From Planctomycetaceae bacterium (GTDB lineage: Bacteria; Planctomycetota; Planctomycetia; Pirellulales; PALSA-1355), in the NCBI GenBank assembly GCA_003153375.1, contig PLYM01000255.1, positions 9,793 to 47,598 of the forward strand: 37,806 bases of DNA, written 5' to 3'. Of this stretch, positions 22,201 to 33,534 are shown in pieces. Every line of letters starts with the position of its first letter. Position 1 is the stretch's first letter. A program made the translations under genes and the position numbers. Under the pieces are notes generated by a model, which did no database searches, was not told the DNA's origin, and saw only the letters and a list, made by a program, of their open reading frames with translations.

Positions 22201-23139
22201 ATGGACCACGATCATCCTCGCACCGCCAAGGAAGCCGCTCTCGAGGCCGCGAAGTCGCAGAGTTCACACGAGCCGCCAGAGGAGCAGAATTTCGATACCC
22301 AAGACCCGGTCGCCTCGCCGGGCGCGTTGTTGGGGCGCGTGGACGATGAAGACGACGGGGCCGGATCACTCGAGGTGGCCGACGACAGCGACGCTTCCGA
22401 GTTGGACTCGCAGAATTTGGTTAGCAACGCCGGCGACGACAGCGACTTGGGCGAACCGGGCGCGACCAGCGCTGATTTTTTCGATCCGACGGGCGCCGAC
22501 GTTGCGCTCGATGACGTCAGCAGCGCCGGAGCCGCGCCGCAGGGTGATGCCGATCAGGACGGCGCGTACTCACCCGACGCGGCGGGGTGGTCAACGCTCA
22601 ACGGTGTGAATGTCGGCTTCGCGGCGGAGGGATCTGCGACCGGCGGTTTTATGCCGGGCAGTTTTGTCACCGGCGGAGTGGACATGCCCGCTGAATCGCA
22701 ACCGTTCCTGGAACCCAGTCCGATTGACGTCGAGTCGACTGCTGCTGGTGCAGCCGGCGACCTCGTCCTGCGCCAGGACCGCAGACGGGCCTCGATCGAG
22801 CAGTTGCCCTACATTCCGCGCGATCAAGCGCCAGAGGTCGTGCGCCTGCCAGGCACCATGCCCGACGCCGATTACCCCGCGGGCTTCGTGTGGAATGGGG
22901 ACAGGTCCAGCGTGCGCGCGCGGGGTTTGACCGTCGGCACTGCCGATGGCGGGCCGCCGCTGGCGCGGCCGACCGTGCTGATGACGCTCAGCGACGGGCA
23001 GACGCGGCAGATTCTTCAGGAGGCGCTGGCCGTAGACGCCCGGCGCTGCGAACTGCGGGCCAAGGAAGTGGCGGAGTTCGTCGTCCACGACGTGTTTTGG
23101 CACCGCGATTGTCAGATGCGCGCCGTTCTCGGGAAATGA
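22201..23139 (+). CDS. Acidic protein of unknown function
   Basis: A 312-aa protein not recognised as a family member. Residues 1-130 are strongly acidic and low in hydrophobics (VDDEDDGAGSLEVADDSDAS), probably disordered. Residues about 195-312 look folded. They include LPYIPRDQAPEVVRLPG, PTVLMTLSDGQTRQILQEAL and a C-terminal FVVHDVFWHRDCQMRAVLG with His and Cys residues. No signal peptide or membrane segment is present. The ATG at 22201 follows an AGGAG ribosome site. It converges on the GIY-YIG gene 14 bases away. It could be an adaptor or a non-catalytic partner, but nothing in the sequence fixes a role. Confidence 0.75.
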   Translation: MDHDHPRTAKEAALEAAKSQSSHEPPEEQNFDTQDPVASPGALLGRVDDEDDGAGSLEVADDSDASELDSQNLVSNAGDDSDLGEPGATSADFFDPTGADVALDDVSSAGAAPQGDADQDGAYSPDAAGWSTLNGVNVGFAAEGSATGGFMPGSFVTGGVDMPAESQPFLEPSPIDVESTAAGAAGDLVLRQDRRRASIEQLPYIPRDQAPEVVRLPGTMPDADYPAGFVWNGDRSSVRARGLTVGTADGGPPLARPTVLMTLSDGQTRQILQEALAVDARRCELRAKEVAEFVVHDVFWHRDCQMRAVLGK

Positions 23140-23153
23140 TTCTGCCCGCCTCG

Positions 23154-23909
23154 CTACCGTCTGATGTTGAATAACGGATCTCGCGACCGAATCAATTCCG
23201 TCTCGAGTGCTCTTCGAACCCGCGTCGAGGTGTCCGATGGAAGAACATGCACCTCAACGAGGATCTCGCTTGGACCGTCCCCCCAGAGCCATCGAGCAAA
23301 ACCCTTGTTGTCAGAATGGTCGAGATGCTTGCGAATTCTGTTTTGCAGATTTTCGGCTTCTCCGACATATAGCGTGCTGTGCTTCGTCAAGAAGACATAG
23401 AGTCCCTGCTTGGCAGGCAACCTGCTGAGATCGACACTTGCGACTTCCAGAATCTCAACCGTTTCGGCAGGAATTACGCGACTAACAACTTCGGGTTTGA
23501 GCTGTCGTCCCTTTCGTAGATTGAGTGCAGCCCATCGGTACTCGACGGGGCGGTAGCCCGGGGCAATCCGATCAGCCAGTCGATCAAATTCTGTGGCAAC
23601 TTCGGGGTCGCAAATGATGTCATCCAAGCTCAAGGCATCGCGTCGTTCGACGAACCGCGCCGCGATTTCGGCAGCGAATCGATATTCATCTTCTTCGAGA
23701 AATGTTGATCGTTTGGACTTTAGGCCCCGCAGGCCGCCTTGCTTTCGGAGGTTCAGCAGTGATCGATTGAGTGCCGAAGCGGGTTCAACGAGCCCCAGGC
23801 AGCGACACTCCTTTAGGAAGACTTCGTCAAGCTCTGGATCAGCGACCACTCGGTCAGGGGAGTATCCCGAACAGGCCAATTCGTAAGCTGCTCGCAGCTT
23901 CGATTTCAT
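23154..23909 (-). CDS. GIY-YIG nuclease-like protein, paralogue of the methyltransferase C-terminal half
   Basis: A 251-aa protein. Residues about 1-60 and 72-135 are two helical modules, each with a 'D-x-(V/I)-x-x-DP' centre (PDRVVADPELDE and LDDIICDPEVAT). A GIY-YIG domain follows (about 160-251). It starts with KQGLYVF, then LYVGEAENLQNRIRKHL, and ends ALETELIRSRDPLFN. The Glu at residue 236 matches the catalytic Glu of UvrC-type GIY-YIG nucleases, so cleavage activity is plausible. The upstream methyltransferase has the same architecture at its C-terminus. The ATG at 23909 overlaps that gene's stop as ATGA, so the two are translationally coupled. The longer open frame upstream lies inside the methyltransferase gene. 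It may be the endonuclease of a restriction-modification-like pair. Confidence 0.82.
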   Translation of the reverse strand: MKSKLRAAYELACSGYSPDRVVADPELDEVFLKECRCLGLVEPASALNRSLLNLRKQGGLRGLKSKRSTFLEEDEYRFAAEIAARFVERRDALSLDDIICDPEVATEFDRLADRIAPGYRPVEYRWAALNLRKGRQLKPEVVSRVIPAETVEILEVASVDLSRLPAKQGLYVFLTKHSTLYVGEAENLQNRIRKHLDHSDNKGFARWLWGDGPSEILVEVHVLPSDTSTRVRRALETELIRSRDPLFNIRR

Positions 23910-25612
23910 GCGTTTGACTGGTCGGGAAGATTCAAAAGCGGCTGATGTTTCATGATCATTCGATATTGGTACGCGAGCCGGTCTGCATAGTCGCAGGTAG
24001 TGCGAAAGTAATGGGCAGTTAATGACTTCCACTTCTTCCACTGCGGACGCGTCTCGATTCCAAACTGCAAGTGAAGTCTCTGACGTAAATTGCTCGATTC
24101 CCCCGCATACAACGCCTCCCGGTTGGAACGGGCGACAACAACATAAACCCCAGACTCCTCAGGAAGTTTATTTGAACTAGTCAGGTCGAGGGGTACCTCT
24201 TTGTTGAATTGAACATCCATCAGCAACTTCGCTCGAGATCGCCCCAGTTTGGCACTTTTGCGTAGCCGCATTGCGGCCCAGCGGTACTGCAACGAAGTAA
24301 ATCCGGGCGCCCATTTTCGAGCGATTTCGTCGAACTCTGCAGCCAAGAAGGGGTCGCAGAGGATGCTATCCAAGCTTTCGTGCCCGGCCTTGATCATGTC
24401 TCGCCATGCAATTTCACTTGCGAATAGAAAATTCTCGCAGTCTTCTCGGCGGATTTCCGTGCGCCGCCGCGCGGGGAACTCAACCAGCAGGCCGGCCTTG
24501 CGCATGCCGAACAACGTCCGGTTCCAGGAGCGCGGCTCGCCCGGCAAGCCAAGCTGGCGGCAGCGGTCGGCGAGTTGACCGTTCAACTCGGGGTCGATGA
24601 TCACGCGATCGAGTGAGTAACCGTCGTGCGTGGCCCGAAACGCGTCGAGCAGGCCGTCGTGCAGCACCTTTGCCTGAGTCCGCAGCGCCGCGTCGGCTAC
24701 CGGCGGGTCGATGCGCTTGGTCGTTTGCAGACGCTTGCCTTTGACGCCCGGCGCGGCGGTGGCTGGAGCGCTAATAGTGGGCTCGGCGGCGCCTTCCAAG
24801 GGATCGCCGACGCAGACGCGATTCAGCCGGGCCGTGCCGCGCTCGACGTAATCTTCCGAGAGATCGAAGGCCAGGTAGCGGCGGCCGAGCTTCTTGGCGA
24901 CGGCCACGGTGGTGGCGCTGCCGCTGAAGGGATCGAACACCACCTCGTTCGGAGCCGAGCAGAGGCGGATGATGCGGCCCAGCAATTGCTCGGGCATCTG
25001 GCAGCCGTGGAAGCCGGCCCGCTCCTTGAACGTGCCCGCCACGCGGGGAAAGTACCAGGTGTCTTCGTCGGGCGTGAAGCAGTCGGCCAGGTCCTGCGGA
25101 CGGAGCACCCAGGTGTCGTCGGGCAGCCGGCCGTTGGGGTTCGCCCGCAGGTCGGCATAGACGAGTTGCCGGGCCGAGGGGATGCGATTTTCCAATTCGT
25201 CGCCGCGAAAGGTGAACCGCTTGGGGTCCTTGACGAAATAGAACAGGTGGGCGTGCGAGCGGCTGAACTTTTGCTTGCAGTTGACGCCGAACGTGTAGTA
25301 CCAGATCACCCAACTGCGCGGGTGGAAGCCGACCGCCTGGCTGGCCAGCTTCAACTCGGCGGCATATTCGTCGCCAATCGCCAGCCAAAACGATCCGTCG
25401 TCAGCCAGCACGCGATGCACCGCCGCGATCCAACGGCTCGACCAGTCGAGATACGCATCGCGCGTTTGCTTGTCGTTATAGACGTCGTACTCGTAGCCAA
25501 TGTTGAACGGCGGATCGGCAAAGGCTAGGTTGACCGAGCCGGCCGGCAGGGCGTTCATTCCCTCGATGCAATCGCAACGGCGAATCGTGTTGAAGCGTTG
25601 AAGCACATCCAT
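23906..25612 (-). CDS. DNA methyltransferase fused to helical modules and a GIY-YIG domain
   Basis: A 568-aa protein. Residues 1-260 are an N6-adenine or N4-cytosine methyltransferase. Motif IV, ADPPFN (32-37), precedes the SAM motif FDPFSGSATT (near 226-235), which is the beta-class order. The segment between (about 90-200) should recognise DNA. Two helical modules follow (about 312-380 and 395-465; GYSLDRVIIDPELN and SLDSILCDPFLA). A GIY-YIG-like domain ends the protein (about 484-568; ESGVYVVVARS, ALYAGESSNLRQRL). At residue 549 it has Gln where UvrC-type enzymes have catalytic Glu, so it may be inactive or only bind DNA. The methyltransferase part has host-like high GC, while the rest is visibly less GC-rich. 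The ATG at 25612 has AAGGA 9 bases upstream. Confidence 0.9.
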   Translation of the reverse strand: MDVLQRFNTIRRCDCIEGMNALPAGSVNLAFADPPFNIGYEYDVYNDKQTRDAYLDWSSRWIAAVHRVLADDGSFWLAIGDEYAAELKLASQAVGFHPRSWVIWYYTFGVNCKQKFSRSHAHLFYFVKDPKRFTFRGDELENRIPSARQLVYADLRANPNGRLPDDTWVLRPQDLADCFTPDEDTWYFPRVAGTFKERAGFHGCQMPEQLLGRIIRLCSAPNEVVFDPFSGSATTVAVAKKLGRRYLAFDLSEDYVERGTARLNRVCVGDPLEGAAEPTISAPATAAPGVKGKRLQTTKRIDPPVADAALRTQAKVLHDGLLDAFRATHDGYSLDRVIIDPELNGQLADRCRQLGLPGEPRSWNRTLFGMRKAGLLVEFPARRRTEIRREDCENFLFASEIAWRDMIKAGHESLDSILCDPFLAAEFDEIARKWAPGFTSLQYRWAAMRLRKSAKLGRSRAKLLMDVQFNKEVPLDLTSSNKLPEESGVYVVVARSNREALYAGESSNLRQRLHLQFGIETRPQWKKWKSLTAHYFRTTCDYADRLAYQYRMIMKHQPLLNLPDQSNA

Positions 25613-25638
25613 TGCGTCATCCTTGTACGAGCCCGAAG

Positions 25639-25736
25639 CACTAACCCGAAGCGCCAGCGAAGGCGTATCGAAGTTGCCGGCCCGACCGCTCAGCCCGGGA
25701 TTTTCCGCATTCCCTCGCTCGCGCTTCGGGTTAGTG
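25639..25736. repeat. REP-like inverted repeat
   Basis: CACTAACCCGAAGCGC at 25639-25654 is an exact reverse complement of GCGCTTCGGGTTAGTG at 25721-25736. The match extends inwards with a few mismatches, giving arms of about 24 bases around a 50-base centre. One arm recurs at 36896-36916. It lies between the 940-aa gene and the methyltransferase gene and could form a long hairpin in the RNA. The rest of the 215-base gap (25613-25827) shows nothing further. Confidence 0.75.
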
Positions 25737-25827
25737 TGTGTGTAGTCGAAATACCATGCATGGCGCTACTGAACAAATGAGCATAGCGCGATTGGGCGAG
25801 CCAGACAAGTCGTTGGCGGTCGATTTC

Positions 25828-28650
25828 TTAGTTCGCAAGCAAGCTGCCGAATTCCAAATACCCGCGTCGTCCGAGCCGATCAATCAGCTTCTTCGCGGCA
25901 TCTCGTGGCGGACCGGACGTCTTGAGCGCCGATTCGAGGATTTCTCTCGCAGAATCACGCCAAAGATATATCCGCCATCCATCTTTGTCCCCGTCGACGA
26001 TTTTCTGCAAAATGGCGACCGATCTTGCTATATCTGTCTCACAGATCTTCGCAAGACGCGGCACAACTTCGTTTTCGGGGGATGGCATGGGAACGACGGA
26101 AACGAATTCTTCGAGCCGTTCGATAGACCAGTCCTTCGGAAGGGCTCCGGAACTGAACCACTGCCCGAATAGGTAGGCGTGCGGCTTCGCCGCAGCGTCG
26201 CTTGGACCGGAGGATTTCCAGTAGGACTCCCAAAGTAGCATTAGCCGTTGAATGAGAGGGGCCGGTAGGTCCGATTCCCGCTCGATACTGATGCCAACAA
26301 AGGCGATCGCATGGCGACGAATATCTGGATTGGTCACAGCTATAAAACGCGAAAAGAGTCCGTGCCCGTCGAGATTTAATTCCCCCCGACCGTACAAAAC
26401 TACGAGGTGTTCCCCAAGGCGAAACATTGGTTGAGAATAATCAGTATCTTGGATCGTCACGCGCGAAGACTGCTCAACTGCATACTCGAACTGCGATTTG
26501 AAAAGGCGATACAGCTCAATGCGAGGGTTAACCCAGACAAGAAACGAATTCCACGCAGCCCAGCCACAAGCCGTGCTTGGCGAACGGTCGTACTCACGAA
26601 GATCGAATAACCTTTCAGCATTTGACGACAACCAATTGACGTCCAACCATTCAATGAGACCTATTCTTGCGCCAATCACCGACAGCGCCTCAAAAGTGCG
26701 ATTTTCGGGAGCAATTTGACGATCAAGAAACTCGCGAACCTCCGGCATGCCGTCAAATCCTGCGGCCAACGACTTAGCATTTGCGTCGCCTATCTGTCGC
26801 CCCAACCAACGGGCGTAGTCAAGCGCAGCGTCGACTGCTCGCCCGCGAGGCGAATTTATCCCGAAAATTAAGTAATCTTGAAGCTGCGGATCGTCTTCTG
26901 TGGATCTAATAACATTTGACGTCGCGCTATCGTGTAGCGCACTTGTTACCAGCTCCCAAAGTGTGGTCCGATATGTCGCTACGTCGTACCGAGGCTGCTC
27001 GTCGGAATCGGCCTTGCAAACTGCACCCACGAACCCGATTACTTCATTTCGGACTTCTTGCCAGGGTTGACCGTCGATCTGACCCTGAGACTCGTCAGAT
27101 TCACGTCGTTTTGCCGGCCCTTCGTAAATCAACCATTTGCACAATGCCAAGACTGAACCGACGTCAATCAATTCGCCAGCAGTTACAGCAATTGCCATCT
27201 TTCCAATAAATGCGGACACGCAAGCCGCCACCGATCCCTTTAGAATTGCCGCCTCGGCCGAACATTCGACCGCTCGGACGCGGACATAGTCGCCGAAGAC
27301 GGCGGCAACCGCTGTGATATCGTCGCGGTCGCCCGCACCGATGAATGCATCAACTACCCTAACTACTTCGGCAAATGGAAGGCTCTCCAGCTCCTCGCGG
27401 TGTATTGGGCTTTCGTGTCCCCAGCTTGAAGTAATACGCGCGCACAAATCCGCAAGCGGTGGCTCACCATGTTTGGCGCGCATCCCCAAATAGAATTGTC
27501 TTTCGTTGGTTGGAAGGTGATCTCGAATCCAGTGGAATCGCTCAAATTTCCACCATTCGGCACGATCGATATCGTTTTTGTCATATTCGCCTGCAACGCC
27601 CTTTGTCGCCGTCGGACCTGCATCGACCCATTCCAGCCACGTCTGCTGATCGCTGGAATCAAGGATGTCCCATTGTTGTCCGACCATCCGCGCATATTCA
27701 TGCTTAAGCTCCGATTGATCCAACAGGGATCGGTTCATTATTGCTTTCCGTGCGATGTCTGGATCGGTCTGCGCAAATTCGTCGATCAGATGCAACGACA
27801 GCCGTTTGAAAAGAGAGAACTTTTGCTCGTCCAGTATCTGTAGTATTTCCGCCAAGGTTGCGAAGCCACTTCCGATCCCCTGTTCCAGACACCTCGTTGC
27901 GACGCCAACCAAGCGACTCGCAAACTCAAAATCATGGTTCTCCTCATGTTCTTCAATTGTAGGTCGCCAGACAAAGGAGTAGTCGCGTCCAGTCGCTGAG
28001 TCGGTGTATTCTCTTCTCTCTATCGAAGTGTTAAGTGAAGAGACCAACAATCTGCAGAATCTCTTCGCGTCGAGAGCAAGAAGTGCCGAGGCAACTGTCT
28101 GAAGCCCCTCCAAATACTCATAACCAGCGGCGCTCGCGCGATCATTCCCGCTCGGCATTCGATGCGATGAGAAAAGAGTGCCTGCAAGTTGGAACGCCGT
28201 CTCGTTCTCCATGCCAGTGGCGAGATGAACACAAAGCTTCGTTGCGTTGCCAACTCCGTACCAAAGCGAGTCGCGATCGACAGCTTGGCAAATCTGCGGA
28301 ACGAGTTTTTTGGCGAGCGTCGGAGCCATTTCGATCGCCGCGACAAGCATGTCGTCTATGACGGACGCGTTCTCCGTCTTAATCTTCAAAAGCACCGCCA
28401 AGACTTCTTCGGGCGCGAGCTTTGCCATCCTCGCCAGGTAGGAGGATGCAGCCCACTTTGGATGACGAGTTCCGCCGCCCTCTACGGTCTCAACCGAGGG
28501 TGCTGTGGCGAACAGCGAGCGCGCAGCCAAAGGCCCGATCCAATAAGGATTTTCCAAACGATCAAAGAAGTAGGCCTCGCGTTGACGTGTGCTGAATAAC
28601 GGAACAGCTTCGTCAACTTGCTCTGGCGTTGGCGCTTTGAAGGATTGCAT
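25828..28650 (-). CDS. Large helical-repeat protein of unknown function
   Basis: A 940-aa soluble protein with no Walker A motif, signal peptide or clear membrane segment. Most of it appears to be stacked helices in an armadillo/HEAT-like style. The N-terminus has REAYFFDRLENPYWIGPLAA, then short helical units (AKLAPEEVLAVLLKI, LVAAIEMAPTLAKKLVP). The C-terminus ends AAKKLIDRLGRRGYLEFGSL. These elements remind me of helical sensor regions attached to large STAND-type defence proteins, but that is an impression, not an identification. Its start overlaps the end of the upstream 247-aa gene by 38 bases, so both are co-expressed. The DNA is clearly less GC-rich than the gyrB side, which suggests acquisition by transfer. 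No catalytic motif was found. Confidence 0.8.
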   Translation of the reverse strand: MQSFKAPTPEQVDEAVPLFSTRQREAYFFDRLENPYWIGPLAARSLFATAPSVETVEGGGTRHPKWAASSYLARMAKLAPEEVLAVLLKIKTENASVIDDMLVAAIEMAPTLAKKLVPQICQAVDRDSLWYGVGNATKLCVHLATGMENETAFQLAGTLFSSHRMPSGNDRASAAGYEYLEGLQTVASALLALDAKRFCRLLVSSLNTSIERREYTDSATGRDYSFVWRPTIEEHEENHDFEFASRLVGVATRCLEQGIGSGFATLAEILQILDEQKFSLFKRLSLHLIDEFAQTDPDIARKAIMNRSLLDQSELKHEYARMVGQQWDILDSSDQQTWLEWVDAGPTATKGVAGEYDKNDIDRAEWWKFERFHWIRDHLPTNERQFYLGMRAKHGEPPLADLCARITSSWGHESPIHREELESLPFAEVVRVVDAFIGAGDRDDITAVAAVFGDYVRVRAVECSAEAAILKGSVAACVSAFIGKMAIAVTAGELIDVGSVLALCKWLIYEGPAKRRESDESQGQIDGQPWQEVRNEVIGFVGAVCKADSDEQPRYDVATYRTTLWELVTSALHDSATSNVIRSTEDDPQLQDYLIFGINSPRGRAVDAALDYARWLGRQIGDANAKSLAAGFDGMPEVREFLDRQIAPENRTFEALSVIGARIGLIEWLDVNWLSSNAERLFDLREYDRSPSTACGWAAWNSFLVWVNPRIELYRLFKSQFEYAVEQSSRVTIQDTDYSQPMFRLGEHLVVLYGRGELNLDGHGLFSRFIAVTNPDIRRHAIAFVGISIERESDLPAPLIQRLMLLWESYWKSSGPSDAAAKPHAYLFGQWFSSGALPKDWSIERLEEFVSVVPMPSPENEVVPRLAKICETDIARSVAILQKIVDGDKDGWRIYLWRDSAREILESALKTSGPPRDAAKKLIDRLGRRGYLEFGSLLAN

Positions 28651-29356
28651 CTAGCTCCTTGGTTCCTGTGAAGAAACTCCCCACAAAGCTGTGCAGAATG
28701 TTCTCGAAAGCCTCAAATTGTCGCCGCAGCTCAGCCTCGTCCACCGCCGGCACGCCGTCGGTGCGAAGATGCGCTCTGTCCATAAACCATTCGCGAACAT
28801 CTTGAAATGCTTTCACAATGCGCTCGTTCACGTCCGCACCTGGTGCCTCGGCACGTGCGAGAATCTCAAATAGAATTTTGTGAGCGCTCGGCCGTGACCG
28901 GCGCAGACGGTGTTCCCCTACCAGAACATCGATACGCCTTGCAACCTTGACAGGAATTGGGTACGTCTCGACTACGGGTGGACCTCCTGATTGGCAGAAG
29001 CCGTCGCCCATCGGCCAGTCGCGTGCAATTTTGTCCAAATGGCTTTCGTAATGAACACGTGAAGGTGCTTGCTGCGGATCGAGAATAAAAACGAGTCGAT
29101 CCGAGATGTCGCGAACCGCGTGCGCTATGAAGTGAAGGCGTCCCGGAAATGCGACGTCTTCAAGCAACTTCACCGCTCCGCGGTATGCATCAGCAACCGA
29201 CGGTGCCTGTTGACGAAACCAGTGCAAAAGCTCGATGCGCGACTGCGGCCAACTCGACTCGCTCCTAGCGTGAGCCATTAATTCGGAGTCGCTGCCGTCG
29301 ACATTAGTCGGATTGACTCCTTCATGGTGGCTCATGGTGTTGCCAAACTGGAGCAT
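28613..29356 (-). CDS. Unknown protein paired with the 940-aa protein
   Basis: A 247-aa soluble protein that I cannot assign. Helical stretches include PQSRIELLHWFRQQ, VADAYRGAVKLLEDV, the distinctive FPGRLHFIAHAVRDISDRL (70-88), then basic HRLRRSRPSAHKILFEIL (149-166). The C-terminal EAFENILHSFVGSFFTGTKE includes a possible amphipathic segment. The gene begins 11 bases after the gyrB stop on the same strand and ends 38 bases inside the 940-aa gene. The ATG at 29356 has GAGAG upstream. An ATG at 29335 is possible but has no ribosome site. The layout suggests a two-gene module, perhaps defence-related, transcribed with or just after gyrB. Confidence 0.78.
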   Translation of the reverse strand: MLQFGNTMSHHEGVNPTNVDGSDSELMAHARSESSWPQSRIELLHWFRQQAPSVADAYRGAVKLLEDVAFPGRLHFIAHAVRDISDRLVFILDPQQAPSRVHYESHLDKIARDWPMGDGFCQSGGPPVVETYPIPVKVARRIDVLVGEHRLRRSRPSAHKILFEILARAEAPGADVNERIVKAFQDVREWFMDRAHLRTDGVPAVDEAELRRQFEAFENILHSFVGSFFTGTKELDAILQSANARAS

Positions 29357-29367
29357 CGACTAATCTC

Positions 29368-32321
<2,954 letters not shown>

Positions 32322-32418
32322 CGATCCCTAACCAGTCTGTTGCTAAGTTTCAATTATTCGACGCTAGCCGCGGGAAGAACAGTCGTGCTCAGTGCTTCTC
32401 GGACCAATGGGTCTCGAA

Positions 32419-33534
32419 TCAATGATCGCGGGCCAACGGCATGATCACATAGCCGTAGCCATCGTCGGTCGAACAGACCGCCGCGCTCTCGCTGTCTTTG
32501 AGTTCGACCGTGACTACTTTCTCCGGATCGAGAACTTTCAAAAAATCACTGACGAACCGCGGATCGAGCGTGATCGAGAGCTCGGCGCCGTCGTAGGCGA
32601 TGGGCAACTCGACGCGCGACTGTCCGAGTTCGGCCGCCCGACCGCTGAGAACCAGGGAGCCGGCTTTGAAATTGAAATCGACGCCGCGGCTCTCTTCGCT
32701 GGTGACGATCGCCGCCTGGCGCACGGCCGAATGGAGCGGACCGACGGTCAGCTCGACCTTGGCCGCGTTGGTGCGTTGCGGGAACACGTCGCGCCACTTG
32801 GGAAACCGGCCCTCGACCAGCCGCGAATAGATCGTGGCCCGCGGACTGCGGATCAGGATTTCGTTGGGCCGGGCGGCGAGCTGAATCTCGGCGTCGCCGT
32901 CGGTCAGGGCCCGCTCGATGAGTTGCATCGCCTTGCTGGGCACGATCGTCATGCTGTCGCCCGACTGATGCCCACCGACGCTATGGGCAGGGACTTCCAT
33001 CTTGGCCAGTCGCCGCCCGTCGGTGCCGACGCCGACGATTTTTTCCGGCCCCATTTCCAAGAGCACGCCTCCCAGGGCATAGCGGCTGCTCTCGTTGTCG
33101 GTGGCAAAAATCGTGCGCTTGATCAACTCACGCAGCAGGCGGGCCGAAAGTTCGTGATAAGCGCCTTCCTGAAAATCGGCGACGGCCGGGAACTCTTGCG
33201 GGTTTTCCGAAGGGAGCTTGAACTCGCTGCGCTCGCCCCGCACGGTCGTCGACTGACCGTCGGATTCGAGGTGCAGCATGTCGTCGGAGCTTTCGCGCAA
33301 GATCGAGCCAAAGCGGCCCAGCGGCAAAATCGCGCTGCCGGGGGTGTGAACCTGAATGCCCGGCACCTGGATGCGAATGCCAATTTCCAAATCGGTGGCC
33401 AGCAGAATCGCCCCCTGATCACTCACCTCGAGCTTGATGTTCTGCAAAATCGGTTTGGGGCTGCGCGAGGGCACGACCGCCGCCGCGGTTTGAAACGCGG
33501 CCAGCAGTGCCTCGCGGTCGCAAGTGACCTTCAT
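32419..33534 (-). CDS. dnaN: DNA polymerase III beta sliding clamp
   Basis: A 371-aa clamp, normal length. It starts MKVTCDREALLAAFQTAAAV and continues KPILQNIKLEV and ATDLEIGIRIQV. The middle domain has RYALGGVLLE and VGTDGRRLAKME, and the C-terminus ends YGYVIMPLARDH, close to the family's 'y..MP.r' ending. As a ring-shaped dimer it tethers DNA polymerases to the template. The ATG at 33534 has AGGAAAGG upstream. A longer frame through the origin region is not clamp-like. It follows dnaA across the putative oriC. Confidence 0.96.
   Translation of the reverse strand: MKVTCDREALLAAFQTAAAVVPSRSPKPILQNIKLEVSDQGAILLATDLEIGIRIQVPGIQVHTPGSAILPLGRFGSILRESSDDMLHLESDGQSTTVRGERSEFKLPSENPQEFPAVADFQEGAYHELSARLLRELIKRTIFATDNESSRYALGGVLLEMGPEKIVGVGTDGRRLAKMEVPAHSVGGHQSGDSMTIVPSKAMQLIERALTDGDAEIQLAARPNEILIRSPRATIYSRLVEGRFPKWRDVFPQRTNAAKVELTVGPLHSAVRQAAIVTSEESRGVDFNFKAGSLVLSGRAAELGQSRVELPIAYDGAELSITLDPRFVSDFLKVLDPEKVVTVELKDSESAAVCSTDDGYGYVIMPLARDH

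Noticed and set aside
25828-28650. NTPase (STAND) identity for the 940-aa protein
   Set aside because: No GxxxxGK(S/T) loop or Walker B was found; only helical-repeat character can be supported.
28613-29356. HEPN-type R-x4-6-H motif in the 247-aa protein (Arg73 to His79)
   Set aside because: The match is loose, the surrounding sequence does not resemble HEPN motifs I know, and one short pattern is not enough to call an RNase.
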